Shown piece by piece: positions 56,801 to 64,000 of a DNA stretch of 64,000 nt. A program made the position numbers and the translations under genes. Below the pieces are notes generated by a model that made no database searches, was not told the DNA's origin, and worked only from the letters and a program-made list of their open reading frames with translations. The stretch's first letter is position 1, and every line of letters begins with the position of its first letter. The stretch is from Streptomyces sp. NBC_01317 (GTDB lineage: Bacteria > Actinomycetota > Actinomycetes > Streptomycetales > Streptomycetaceae): contig NZ_CP108393.1 of the NCBI RefSeq assembly GCF_035961655.1, positions 682,001 to 746,000 on the forward strand, in the 5' to 3' direction.

Positions 56801-59236
56801 GGCAGCACCCTGTTCATGGTGGCCCAGGCCGCCGTCGCCACCCTCCTCTCCCGTTCGGGGGCCGGACACGACATCCCGCTCGGCTCCCCCGTCGCGGGCC
56901 GCACCGACCAGAAGCTCGACCGTCTGATCGGGTTCTTCGTCAACACCCTTGTCCTGCGTACGGATCTGACGGGTGAGCCGAGCTTCCGCGACCTGCTGTC
57001 CCGCGTCCGGGAGACCGACCTCGCCGCCTGGGCGCACCAGGACCTCCCCTTCGACCGGCTGGTCGAAGCCCTCAACCCCGAGCGCACCACCGCACGGCAC
57101 CCGCTCTTCCAGGTCATGCTCACCGTCGGCGACACCACCACCGAGGTCCCCGGGCTCCCCGGGCTGGACACGGCGTACGAGTACTCGGCCGTGCAGATCG
57201 CCAAGTTCGACCTGACGTTCGGCTTCGAGGAGCACCGTACGGACGACGGCCTGCCCGCCGGTCTGGACATCACCGTCGAGTACGCCACCGACCTCTACGA
57301 CCCCCGTACCGTCGAAGCCACCGCGGACCGCCTGGTCCGGCTCCTCACCGGAGCCGTCGCCACCCCCGATCTGCCCGTCGGCGAGCTGGAGTTGCTCTCA
57401 GCAAGCGAGCGCGGGCTTCTCCTGGAGGAGTGGAACGGTCCCGCCACCGGCACACCCGACAGGAACCTCGCGGAGCTGTTCGCCGCACAGACCCACCGCA
57501 CCCCGGACGCGCTCGCCGTCGTCGCCGACGACCGTGAACTGACCTACCGGGAACTCGACTCACTCGCCAACCGGACCGCCCACCACCTCATCGCGGAAGG
57601 GGTACGCCCCGGCAGCCGCGTGGCCCTCCTCCAGGAGCGCTCCCTCACCGCCGTGGTCACCACCCTCGCCGTCGTCAAGGCGGGCGCCACCTACATCCCG
57701 CTCGACACCCGCTACCCCGCCGACCGCATCCAGCTCATCACCGAACAGTCCGCGATCACCCACCTCCTCACCGACCGCGACCCCGGCCGGCTCACCCTTC
57801 CGCCGGGCGTCACCCCCCTCACCACCGGGACCCACTCCGCCGACACCACCGACCCGGCCGTACCGGTCCACCCCGACCAGCCCGTCTACGCCATGTTCAC
57901 CTCGGGCTCGACGGGCGTACCGAAGGGCGTGGCGGTGACCCACCGCAACGTCGCCGACCTTGCCGCCCAGAGCATGTACGCCAACGGCAACCACCAACGT
58001 GTCCTCTTCCACTCTGCGATGGCCTTCGACGCCTCCACGTACGAGATGTGGGTCCCCTGGCTCAACGGCGGCACTCTCGTCGTCGCACCGGCCGGCCACC
58101 TCGACACCGCCGCCTACCAGCGCCTCCTCACCCAGCACTCCATCACCGCCCTCTGGCTCACCGCGGGCCTCTTCCGCCTCATCGCCGAAGAAGCACCCGA
58201 AGCCTTCGCGGGGGTACGGGAGGTGTGGGCCGGCGGCGACGTCGTCCCGCCGGAAGCCGTACGCCGGGTCATGGACCGCTGCCCGGGCATCACCGTCGTC
58301 AACGGCTACGGCCCCACCGAGACCACCACCTTCGCCACCACCCACCGCATCCACCGCCCCCTCGGCCCCGCCGCCGGCGCTCTGCCCATCGGCGGGCCCC
58401 TCGACAACCACCGCCTCTACGTCCTCGACCACCGCCTCCGCCTCGTCCCGCCGGGCGCGCCCGGCGAGTTGTACATCGCGGGCACGGGCCTCGCCCAGGG
58501 CTACCTCGACCGGCCCGCGCTCACCGCCGACCGCTTCGTCGCCGACCCGTACGGCGCTCCGGGCACCCGGATGTACCGCACCGGCGACCTCACCCGCTGG
58601 AACCACGAAGGAGCCCTCGAATACCTCGGCCGCGCGGACCAGCAAGTCAAACTCCGCGGCTTCCGCATCGAACTCGGCGAGGTCGAGACCGTGCTCACCG
58701 GCCGGCCCGGGGTCGCGCAGGCCGTCGTGGCCGTCCGCGAGGACCAGCCCGGCGACAAGCGCCTGGTCGCCTACCTCACGGCGGAGGACGGCGCGCGGAT
58801 CGACACCGAGGACGTGCGGCGGCGGATGTCCGGGCTGCTGCCCGAGTACATGATCCCGTCCGCCTTCATGGTCCTGGACGAGATCCCCCTGACCGTCAAC
58901 GGCAAGGTGGACCGGCGCGCCCTGCCCGTACCGGAGATCGCCCCCACCACCGGGCGCGCCCCGCGCACGGTCAAGGAAGAAGTCCTGTGCGGCCTGTTCG
59001 CGGAGGTCCTCGGGCTGCCGTCGGTCACCATCGACGACCACTTCTTCCACCTGGGCGGCCACTCCCTCCTCGCCACCCGCCTCGTCGGCCGGATCCGCTC
59101 CGTCCTGGGGGTCGGGCTCTCCGTGGCGACGCTCTTCGAACACCCGATCGTGGCAACGCTCGTCGAGAAGCTCGACAGCGCCGAGGCCGCAAGGCCCACA
59201 CTGCGGCCGATGCGCCGGATGGGAGCGACCAAGTGA
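47882..59236 (+). CDS. Four-module NRPS: A-PCP-(C-A-PCP)x3
   Basis: A 3784-residue synthetase. The order is A1 (~30-540), PCP1 ([13 protein letters not shown], ~560), C (HHIVSDGWS, ~759), A2, PCP2 (~1620), C (HHIASDGWS, ~1813), A3, PCP3 (~2673), C (HHIASDGWS, ~2864), A4, PCP4 (~3720). There is no E, MT or TE. Starting with an A domain, it should begin a chain. Specificity residues read: A1 D-A-Y-Y-W-G-V-V-F-K, A2 and A4 D-A-Y-W-W-G-G-T-F-K, A3 D-A-Y-W-W-G-V-T-F-K. The A2/A4 set resembles known valine codes, so aliphatic residues are likely. The ATG at 47882 follows AAGAAGGTGTCGAG. The last codon overlaps the next NRPS start (GTGA). Confidence 0.93.
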   Translation: MSRPQEDPALSPGAGVPARVAAYNTTALALPEGTLHDLFAAQAARTPDAVALVQEDHRLTYRELDHAANALAHRLIGAGVRPGDAVGLLFDRSFAYVITVLAVMKSGGVYVPLDPRQPAERLSWILGDTGAVLLVTDRPEEETGFAGDLTALRLTGASATADTTATAPALTVHPDHPLYVMFTSGSSGTPKGVVNTHRNVVELALDPGFGATAHERVLAYSPLPFDSSTYELWVPLLRGGLAVVLSAPKIDIGELGEAIARHGVTAAYFTTALFDAMAGEAIDGLALLREIWTGGDVLSATALQRVLDHCPDTTVVHVYGPTEATVFCSYQSFTPEVRTLDRLHLGIPMANTSMYVLDAGLRHTAPGETGELYVAGPHLAQGYGRLPAMTAERFTADPYGPAGTRMYRTGDLAAWNEHGEIVFLGRADQQVKLRGNRIELGEIETVLTRHPSVAQAAVIVREDRPGDKRLVAYAVPAVEGVLDAAELLRHVGGELVEYMVPSAVVPMGALPLTANGKLDRRALPAPRVGAAPNGRAPRNPVEEVLCGLFAHTLGLPSIGIDDDFFGVGGHSLLATRLVSRVRAALGVQLTLREFFLYPTVALLAEYAATNGGEPARPALTAQERPEPLPLSAAQQRLWFLDQLEGPSATYNIPLAVRVRGELDLAALESAFTDVVGRHESLRTVFGQAGGQDGGQAYQRVLPADGVRAGLSLTRATEETVGALLTAESERIFDLTSDLPFRARLFALGEREHVLLVVMHHIVSDGWSYQPLMRDLSTAYTTRSRGERPSWEPLTAQYADYALWHRGLLGDPADDESAGVRQLDFWKRTLADLPEEVTLPAVRQRPAAASYRGATHTVHCPPDVHSALADLARESGASVFMVAQAAVSTLLSRSGAGHDIPLGSPIAGRTDQALDDLVGFFVNTLVLRTDLSGDPSFRELLTRVRETDLAAWAHQDLPFDRLVEALNPDRSAARHPLFQVMLTLTDAATPTLVADGLDTESEFAWLRFAKFDLTFSFAEHRSEDGRPGGLDITIEYATDLYDAPTIEATGDRLVRLLAGAVAAPDLPVGEVELLSASERGLLLEEWSGAATGVPDQSLAELFAAQAARTPDALAVVADDRELTYRELDALANRTAHHLIAEGVRPGSRVALLQERSLTAMVATLAVVKAGATYVPLDTRYPSDRIQLITEQSALTHLLTDRDPGHLTLPSGLTTLTTGAHSADTTDPAVPVHPDQPVYAMFTSGSTGVPKGVAVTHRNVADLAAQTMYANGDHTRVLFHSAMAFDASTYEMWVPWLNGGTLVVAPAGHLDTATYQRLLTEHSITALWMTAGLFRVMAEEAPEAFAGVREVWAGGDVVPPEAVRRIHEHCPATTVVNGYGPTETTTFAATHRIHRPLDYPGALPVGEPLDNHRLYVLDDRLRLVPPGTPGELYIAGAGLAQGYLDRPALTADRFVADPYGPAGTRMYRTGDLTRWNDGGSLEYLGRADQQVKLRGFRIELGEIEGALTTLQAVGQATVSVREDRPGDKRLVAYLVAADGTTVDLTEVRREISGALPDYMVPSAFLILDEIPLTTNGKIDRRALPAPQHQGDTDGRAPRTPAEEVLCGHFAAVLGLPSVTIDDHFFHLGGHSLLATRLISRIRETFGVQITVKDLFQGPTVAGLAAFVEAGGDAVRRPALRESVRPRRVPLSSAQQRLWFLHHLEGPSATYNIPLALRLKGALDREALQLALTDVVVRHESLRTLFGTADDTAYQWQLPADEIRVELPVTAVSEETLEAALGAQAARSFDLSTELPFRACLFDLGGDDAALLIVMHHIASDGWSTTPLLRDLTAAYTARTQGQAPGWEPLPVQYADYTLWQREVLAADGERQAEFWRHTLGGLPDEATLPTDRPRPAVASCRGTTHSAHVPAELHRALTRLAGETGSTLFMVAQAAVATALSRSGAGEDIPLGAPIAGRSEQSLDDLVGFFVNTLVLRTDLSGDPSFRELLSRVRDTDLAAWAHQDLPFDQLVEALNPERSTARHPLFQVVLTLQEAVTPTLGLPGLTGESGFAPLEISKFDLTFSFHEHRTADGRPGGLDIRVEYATDLYDAGTVEAVTDRLVRLLGAAVENPELPVGELAFMSPDDRHRLLEEWHGTVTGSSGTNLAELFAAQAARTPDAVALTDGDRDLTYAELDAVTNRLAHHLISLGVRQESVVAVLMERTGDLLTALLSVVKAGGVYAPLNHADPDGRLDQIVAETRAPVLITDTALSDHPIVARTTAHVVVLDGTAAFDHLPATPPAYPAHPDQWLYVMYTSGSTGVPKGVAVTHRNVADLAGQRVFANENHRRVLFHSPHTFDASTYEMWVPWLNGGTIVVAPPGHLDPATLGALLKDAGLTGLWLTVGLFRVVADEAPEAFAGLREVWTGGEVVPPEAVRRVMDRCPGTTVFNVYGPTETTTFATTHPVRRPLRPGALPIGGPFDNHRLYVLDPGLRLVPPGTPGELYIAGTGVARGYLGRPGLTAERFTADPYGPAGTRMYRTGDLVRWNRHGEIEYLGRTDQQVKLRGFRIELGEIESALISHRTVGQAHVSVREDRPGDKRLVAYLVPAENATVDLAALRRDIADAVPEYMVPSAFMVLDRIPLNTNGKVDRRALPAPQVSHVTQGRAPRSPQEEVLCGLFAAVLGLPSVTIDDHFFRSGGHSLLGTRLISRIRQAFGVQLGVKDLFQHPTVSALSERVTAGNGELPRPALTGEERPELIPLSSAQQRLWFLDQMEGPSPTYNIPLALRLTGRLDPEALRLALTDLTTRHESLRTVFPTHEGRTHQHILPPAPVGLPLTATTEEALPALLAELSALTFDLATQPPVRSHLLALGEREHVLLVVIHHIASDGWSNGPLFQDLATSYAARVEGLAPEWEPLPVQYADYSLWQQRLLESDEERQLDYWRQTLADLPEEVTLPTDHARPATASNRGTTHTVHCPAGLHDSLISLAQDTGSTLFMVAQAAVATLLSRSGAGHDIPLGSPVAGRTDQKLDRLIGFFVNTLVLRTDLTGEPSFRDLLSRVRETDLAAWAHQDLPFDRLVEALNPERTTARHPLFQVMLTVGDTTTEVPGLPGLDTAYEYSAVQIAKFDLTFGFEEHRTDDGLPAGLDITVEYATDLYDPRTVEATADRLVRLLTGAVATPDLPVGELELLSASERGLLLEEWNGPATGTPDRNLAELFAAQTHRTPDALAVVADDRELTYRELDSLANRTAHHLIAEGVRPGSRVALLQERSLTAVVTTLAVVKAGATYIPLDTRYPADRIQLITEQSAITHLLTDRDPGRLTLPPGVTPLTTGTHSADTTDPAVPVHPDQPVYAMFTSGSTGVPKGVAVTHRNVADLAAQSMYANGNHQRVLFHSAMAFDASTYEMWVPWLNGGTLVVAPAGHLDTAAYQRLLTQHSITALWLTAGLFRLIAEEAPEAFAGVREVWAGGDVVPPEAVRRVMDRCPGITVVNGYGPTETTTFATTHRIHRPLGPAAGALPIGGPLDNHRLYVLDHRLRLVPPGAPGELYIAGTGLAQGYLDRPALTADRFVADPYGAPGTRMYRTGDLTRWNHEGALEYLGRADQQVKLRGFRIELGEVETVLTGRPGVAQAVVAVREDQPGDKRLVAYLTAEDGARIDTEDVRRRMSGLLPEYMIPSAFMVLDEIPLTVNGKVDRRALPVPEIAPTTGRAPRTVKEEVLCGLFAEVLGLPSVTIDDHFFHLGGHSLLATRLVGRIRSVLGVGLSVATLFEHPIVATLVEKLDSAEAARPTLRPMRRMGATK

Positions 59237-62200
59237 TTCCGTTGTCCTTCGCCCAGCAGCGGCTGTGGTTCATCGCCCAGATGGAAGGGCCTTCGAGCAC
59301 CTACAACATCCCCCTGACCGTGCGCCTGCACGGCGAACTCGACCGCGAGGCCCTCCGGTCGGCACTCCTGGACGTGGTCGGCAGGCACGAGAGCCTGCGC
59401 ACGCTCTTCCCCGACCAGGACGGCACGCCGTACCAGCACATCCTCGCCGAGGAGGAGGTGGACCTCGCGCTGCCGGTGGTCCCCGCCGACGAGCTGAGTC
59501 TGGCGGCGGTCCTCGCCGAGGAGTCCGCGCAGGTGTTCCACCTGGCGGTGGACCTGCCGGTCCGGGCGCGGCTGATCGCGCTCGGTGAGCGGGAGCACGT
59601 GCTGCTCGTCGTGATGCACCACATCGTCTCGGACGGCGGCTCGACCGGGCCGCTGCTCAGGGACCTGGCCGCCGCCTACGGCGCCCGCGCCGCCGAGGGG
59701 CGGGCGCCGGACTGGGAGCCGCTGCCGGTGCAGTACGCCGACTACACGCTGTGGCAGCAGGAGTTGCTCGGTGAGGGCGACGACCCGGCGAGCACCGGTG
59801 CGCGCCAACTGGACTTCTGGCGGGAGGCGTTGGCGGATCTGCCGGAGGAGGCCACCTTGCCGGCCGACCGGCCGCGCCCGGCCGCCGCCTCGTACGTGGG
59901 CGCCACCTGCGACGCCCACCTGTCCGCCGACCTCCACACCGGACTGACGCACCTGGCGCGGGAGTCGGGGGCCACGGTGTTCATGGCGGCCCAGGCCGCG
60001 GTCGCGACGGCCCTGTCCCGCTCGGGCGCGGGTCTCGACATCCCGGTCGGCTCCCCGGTCTCCGGGCGCGTCGACGAGGCCCTGGACGATCTGGTCGGAT
60101 TCTTCGTCAACACCCTGATCCTGCGTACGGATCTGTCGGGCGACCCGAGCTTCCGTGAGCTGCTCAAGCGGGTCCGCAGAACGGACCTGGCGGCCTGGGA
60201 CAACCAGGATCTGCCCTTCGACCGGCTGGTCGAGGTGCTCAACCCGGAGCGCTCCGCCTCCCGGCACCCGCTCTTCCAGGTCATGCTGACGATGGGCGAG
60301 GCCGGTTCCGACGCCGTCGGGTTCCCCGGGCTCGACGCGAGGACCGAGTACAGCGCCCTCCAGATCGCCAAGTTCGACCTGACCTTCGGCTTCGCCGAGC
60401 ACCGGACGCGCGACGGCCGGCCCAACGGCCTGGACATCACCATCGAGTACGCCACCGACCTGTACGACGCCCGGACGATCGACGCGCTCATGGCGAGGCT
60501 GTGCCGGCTCCTGGAGGCGGTGCTCACCTCGCCCGACACCCCGCTGTCCGTGCTGGACCTGCTGGGCGAGCACGAGCGGCGGCTGCTCCTGGAGGAGCGG
60601 ACCGGCGCGGTCACCGGTACGGCGGACCTGAGCGTCGCGGAGCTGTTCGCCGCGCAGGCCGCCCGCACACCGGACGCGATCGCGCTGGTGGACGAGGACC
60701 ACGACCTGACGTACGCCGAACTCGACGCGAGCACCAACCAGTTGGCCCACCATCTCGTCAACCTCGGCGTCCGGCGGCACGACGTGGTCGCCGTCCTGAT
60801 GGAGCGCTCGACCGACCTGCTCACCGCGCTGCTCGCCGTGGTGAAGGCGGGAGCCGTGTACGCCCCGCTGAACACCACCGACCCCGACAGCCGGCTGGTC
60901 CAGATCCTCGCCGACACGCGGGCACCCGTCCTGCTCACCGACCAGGCCCTCGCCGACCACCCGGTGGTCCTGGAGACCGGCGCGCGGGTGGTCGTCCTGG
61001 ACGGCGCCACCGGCCTCGGCCACCTCCCGGCCACGGCTCCGGCGCACACCGTCCACCCCGACCAGCCGCTGTACGCGATGTTCACCTCGGGCTCGACCGG
61101 TGTGCCCAAGGGCGTCGCCGTCACCCACCGCAACGTGGCCGACCTCGCCGCCCAGACCAGGTACGCCAACGGCAACCACCGGCGGGTGCTGTTCCACTCG
61201 CCGGCCGCGTTCGACGCGTCCACGTACGAGATCTGGGTGCCGTGGCTGAACGGCGGCACGATCGTCGTCGCACCCCCGGGCCACCTCGATCCGCCCACGT
61301 ACCGGCGGCTGCTCACCGAACACCGTGTGACCGGCGTGTGGTTGACGGCCGGGCTGTTCCGGCTGATGGCCGAGGAGGCGCCCGAGGCCTTCGCAGGGGT
61401 ACGGGAGGTGTGGGCCGGCGGGGACGTCGTGCCGCCGGAAGCCGTGCGCCGTATCCACGAACACTGCCCGGACACCACCGTCGTCAACGGCTACGGCCCG
61501 ACGGAGACCACCACCTTCGCCACCACCCACCGCATCCACCGCCCACTCGACTACGCCGGGGCGATCCCGATCGGCGAACCCCTGGACAACCACCGCCTGT
61601 ACGTCCTGGACCAGGCGCTCCAGCTCGTCGCGCCGGGCGCGCCCGGCGAGCTGTACATCGCGGGCACGGGCCTCGCGCAGGGCTATCTCAACCGGCCCTC
61701 GCTGACGGCGGAGCGGTTCACCGCCGACCCGTACGGCCCGGCGGGCACCCGCATGTACCGTACGGGCGACCTCGCGCGCTGGAACCACCACGGCTCGCTG
61801 GAATACCTCGGCCGGGCCGACCAGCAGGTCAAACTGCGGGGCTTCCGCATCGAACCGGGCGAGATCGAGAGCGCCCTGACGGCCATTCAGATGGTCGCCC
61901 AGGCGACCGTCAGCGTCCGTGAGGACCGCCCCGGCGACAAGCGCCTGGTCGCCTATCTCGTCGCCGCCGACGGCGTCACGATCGACACCGAGGCCGTGCG
62001 CCGGGAGATCTCCGGCGCGCTCCCCGAGTACATGGTCCCGTCCGCCTTCATGGTGCTGGACGAGATCCCCCTCACCACCAACGGCAAGATCGACCGCCGC
62101 GCCCTGCCCGGCCCCCAGCACCACGGCGACACCGACGGCCGTACGCCCAGGACCCCCGCCGAGGAAGTCCTCTGCGGCCTCTTCGCGGCCACCCTCGGAC

Positions 62201-64000
62201 TGCCGTCCGTCACCATCGACGACCACTTCTTCCGGCGCGGCGGCCACTCGCTGCTCGCCACCCGCCTCATCAGCCGCATCCGGGCCGTGTGGGACACCGG
62301 CATCACCATCCGGGACCTGTTCCAGTACGCGACGGTCGCGCAGCTCGCCGAGAGGATCGCCGCCGAGGGCAGCGGGGAGCGGCGTCCGGCGCTGCTGCCC
62401 GGCGAGCGCCCGGAGCTGATACCGCTCTCCTCCGCCCAGCAACGGCTCTGGTTCCTGGACCAGATGGAGGGCCCGTCCGCGACGTACAACATCCCGCTGG
62501 CCCTGCGGCTCACCGGCCCGCTCGACCACGAGGCCCTGCGACTCGCCCTCACCGACCTCACCGCACGCCACGAAACCCTCCGTACCGTCTTCCCCACCCG
62601 CGAGGGCAACGCGCACCAGCACATCCTCCCGCCGGCCGCCGCCGCCCTCCCGCTGGTCGCGGCCACCGAGGAGTCGCTGCCCGCGCTCCTGGCGGCGGAG
62701 GCCGGCCGTACGTTCGATCTCGCCGCCGAACTGCCCTACCGGGCTTCGCTGTTGCGGCTCGGAGCCGAGGAACACGTCCTGCTGCTGGTGGTCCACCACA
62801 TCGCCTCGGACGGCTGGTCCAACGGACCGCTCTTCCAGGACCTCGCCACCTCGTACGCGGCCCGCGCCGAAGGCCGGGCACCGGAGTGGGAACCGCTCCC
62901 CGTCCAGTACGCCGACTACACCCTCTGGCAGCGGCAACTCCTGGAGAACGACGAGGAGCGCCAACTCGCCCACTGGCGCGAGACGTTGGCCGACCTCCCC
63001 GAGGAGGCCACCCTCCCCACCGACCACGCCCGCCCCGCGACCCCGTCCAACCAGGGCCGTACGCATGTCGTGCACTGCCCCGCCGCGCTGCACTCCGGGC
63101 TGATGTCACTGGCGCAGGACACCAGCAGCACCCTGTTCATGGTGGCCCAGGCCGCCGTCGCCACCCTCCTCTCCCGGTCGGGGGCCGGACACGACATCCC
63201 CCTCGGCTCCCCCGTCGCCGGCCGCACCGATCAGAAGCTCGACCGTCTGATCGGCTTCTTCGTCAACACCCTCGTCCTGCGCACGGATGTGACCGGCAAC
63301 CCCACCTTCCGCGACCTGCTGTCCCGCGTCCGGGAGACCGACCTCGCCGCCTGGGCGCACCAGGATCTCCCCTTCGACCGGCTGGTCGAAGCCCTCAACC
63401 CCGAGCGCACCACCGCACGGCACCCCCTGTTCCAGGTCATGCTCACCGTCGGCGACACGAGCGGCGAGGCCCCCCGACTGGAGGGCCTGGAGAGCGAGTT
63501 CGCGTTCCCGCCGGTGTCCGTCGCGAAGTTCGACCTCACCTTCGCCTTCGCCGAGCGCCGCACGGCGGACGGCGCCCCCGACGGCCTCGACATCCTGATC
63601 GAGTACGCCACCGACCTCTACGACCCCCGTACCGTCGAAGCCACCGCGGACCGCCTGGTCCGGCTGCTCACCGGAGCCGTCGCCACCCCCGATCTGCCCG
63701 TCGGCGAGCTGGAGTTGCTGTCCGGGGAGGAGCGGGCGCGGGTCCTGGAGTGGAGCGGACCGCCGTCCCCGGCTCCCGGTCTGGGCCTCGACGGGCTCTT
63801 CGCGGGCCAGGTCGCCCGTACCCCGCACGCGGTGGCCCTGGTCCACGAGGACCAGCAAGTCACCTACCAGGAGCTGGACACCTGGTCCAACCGCCTGGCC
63901 CGGCACCTGACCGCGCGCGGTGTCACCCCGGGCAGCATCGTCGCCATCCACCTGGAGCGCTCGCCGCAGCTGATCGCGGCGCTGATCGCGGCCCTCAAGG
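59233..64000 (+). CDS. NRPS, partial: C-A-PCP-C-A... (3' end outside window)
   Basis: The open frame runs to the window edge (1589 codons). It starts at a GTG overlapping the previous stop. Domains are: C (~5-440) with HHIVSDGGS, Gly replacing the usual Trp; A5 (~466-980) with [13 protein letters not shown] and code D-A-Y-W-W-G-G-T-F-K; PCP ([17 protein letters not shown], ~996); a second C ([13 protein letters not shown], ~1188); and the start of another A domain (~1516 on), cut at 64000. The second C domain is close to the third C domain of the preceding gene over long stretches, as is A5 to A2/A4. The gene directly continues the chain of the preceding NRPS. Release domain, if any, lies beyond the window. 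Confidence 0.93.
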   Translation, partial: MIPLSFAQQRLWFIAQMEGPSSTYNIPLTVRLHGELDREALRSALLDVVGRHESLRTLFPDQDGTPYQHILAEEEVDLALPVVPADELSLAAVLAEESAQVFHLAVDLPVRARLIALGEREHVLLVVMHHIVSDGGSTGPLLRDLAAAYGARAAEGRAPDWEPLPVQYADYTLWQQELLGEGDDPASTGARQLDFWREALADLPEEATLPADRPRPAAASYVGATCDAHLSADLHTGLTHLARESGATVFMAAQAAVATALSRSGAGLDIPVGSPVSGRVDEALDDLVGFFVNTLILRTDLSGDPSFRELLKRVRRTDLAAWDNQDLPFDRLVEVLNPERSASRHPLFQVMLTMGEAGSDAVGFPGLDARTEYSALQIAKFDLTFGFAEHRTRDGRPNGLDITIEYATDLYDARTIDALMARLCRLLEAVLTSPDTPLSVLDLLGEHERRLLLEERTGAVTGTADLSVAELFAAQAARTPDAIALVDEDHDLTYAELDASTNQLAHHLVNLGVRRHDVVAVLMERSTDLLTALLAVVKAGAVYAPLNTTDPDSRLVQILADTRAPVLLTDQALADHPVVLETGARVVVLDGATGLGHLPATAPAHTVHPDQPLYAMFTSGSTGVPKGVAVTHRNVADLAAQTRYANGNHRRVLFHSPAAFDASTYEIWVPWLNGGTIVVAPPGHLDPPTYRRLLTEHRVTGVWLTAGLFRLMAEEAPEAFAGVREVWAGGDVVPPEAVRRIHEHCPDTTVVNGYGPTETTTFATTHRIHRPLDYAGAIPIGEPLDNHRLYVLDQALQLVAPGAPGELYIAGTGLAQGYLNRPSLTAERFTADPYGPAGTRMYRTGDLARWNHHGSLEYLGRADQQVKLRGFRIEPGEIESALTAIQMVAQATVSVREDRPGDKRLVAYLVAADGVTIDTEAVRREISGALPEYMVPSAFMVLDEIPLTTNGKIDRRALPGPQHHGDTDGRTPRTPAEEVLCGLFAATLGLPSVTIDDHFFRRGGHSLLATRLISRIRAVWDTGITIRDLFQYATVAQLAERIAAEGSGERRPALLPGERPELIPLSSAQQRLWFLDQMEGPSATYNIPLALRLTGPLDHEALRLALTDLTARHETLRTVFPTREGNAHQHILPPAAAALPLVAATEESLPALLAAEAGRTFDLAAELPYRASLLRLGAEEHVLLLVVHHIASDGWSNGPLFQDLATSYAARAEGRAPEWEPLPVQYADYTLWQRQLLENDEERQLAHWRETLADLPEEATLPTDHARPATPSNQGRTHVVHCPAALHSGLMSLAQDTSSTLFMVAQAAVATLLSRSGAGHDIPLGSPVAGRTDQKLDRLIGFFVNTLVLRTDVTGNPTFRDLLSRVRETDLAAWAHQDLPFDRLVEALNPERTTARHPLFQVMLTVGDTSGEAPRLEGLESEFAFPPVSVAKFDLTFAFAERRTADGAPDGLDILIEYATDLYDPRTVEATADRLVRLLTGAVATPDLPVGELELLSGEERARVLEWSGPPSPAPGLGLDGLFAGQVARTPHAVALVHEDQQVTYQELDTWSNRLARHLTARGVTPGSIVAIHLERSPQLIAALIAALK

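Noticed and set aside
58771..63093. Long minus-strand frame opposite the right-hand NRPS genes
   Set aside because: Antisense shadow of real NRPS codons; low-complexity Gly/Val/Asp/Glu/Arg translation.
1..64000. Insertion sequences, integrases, tRNA or rRNA genes
   Set aside because: I found no transposase or integrase motifs, no rRNA blocks and no convincing tRNA cloverleaf in the window, though short tRNAs could be missed by eye.

Overview
The window is very GC-rich, with GTG starts, strong GGAGG-type ribosome sites and long chains of genes sharing 4-nt stop/start overlaps. This is the chromosome of a high-GC actinomycete, most likely Streptomyces or a close relative. About half of it is nonribosomal peptide synthetase (NRPS) sequence, in two blocks of opposite orientation; the right-hand block runs off the window end.

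Positions 1-14.5 kb are mostly housekeeping and small accessory genes: the 3' end of metX, an APC permease, an unrecognised four-gene operon (60-residue peptide, unknown protein, DUF6895-like helical protein, beta-lactamase-fold serine hydrolase), two surface lipoproteins, a membrane protein, an NhaA-DsbA fusion antiporter, a haem-oxygenase-like diiron protein coupled to a CDGSH Fe-S protein, a broken nickel/cobalt transporter gene behind a possible Nur operator, a beta-carbonic anhydrase, two tandem paralogous lipoproteins, and a small secreted peptide next to a Cys-rich protein.

Positions 14.5-36 kb hold a hybrid NRPS/PKS locus. A type II thioesterase on the + strand faces a seven-gene minus-strand operon, with a perfect 24-bp hairpin between them. 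In transcription order the operon is: MFS exporter; A-PCP-C-PCP; luciferase-like monooxygenase; C-A-PCP-E with an acidic tail; C-A-PCP-TE; C-A-PCP; KS-ACP without an AT. Gene order is not collinear with assembly, because the TE lies in the middle. Docking-like termini suggest A-PCP-C-PCP, then C-A-PCP, KS-ACP, C-A-PCP-E and finally C-A-PCP-TE.

Positions 35.8-43.3 kb carry small genes and regulators: a C-terminal-only ATP-grasp-like protein, a secreted peptide with five DDKGPT repeats, a large SARP/NB-ARC/TPR activator, a divergently transcribed XRE/NTPase regulator, a divergent carbamoyltransferase, an MbtH protein and a small helical protein.

Positions 43.5-64 kb form a second biosynthetic operon. 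Four overlapping genes encode both subunits of a B12-dependent glutamate mutase, a class II Asp/Asn-tRNA-synthetase-like protein without an anticodon domain, and a glutamate-synthase-like FMN protein. Together they look like a route to 3-methylaspartate and an amide or other derivative of it. They are followed by a four-module NRPS (A-PCP then three C-A-PCP) and the first part of another (C-A-PCP-C-A...). Several A domains share a signature resembling valine codes, and some modules are nearly identical, pointing to module duplication or gene conversion. MbtH, the exporter, the type II TE and the two regulators could serve both NRPS blocks. Whether the blocks make one product or two cannot be decided from this window.
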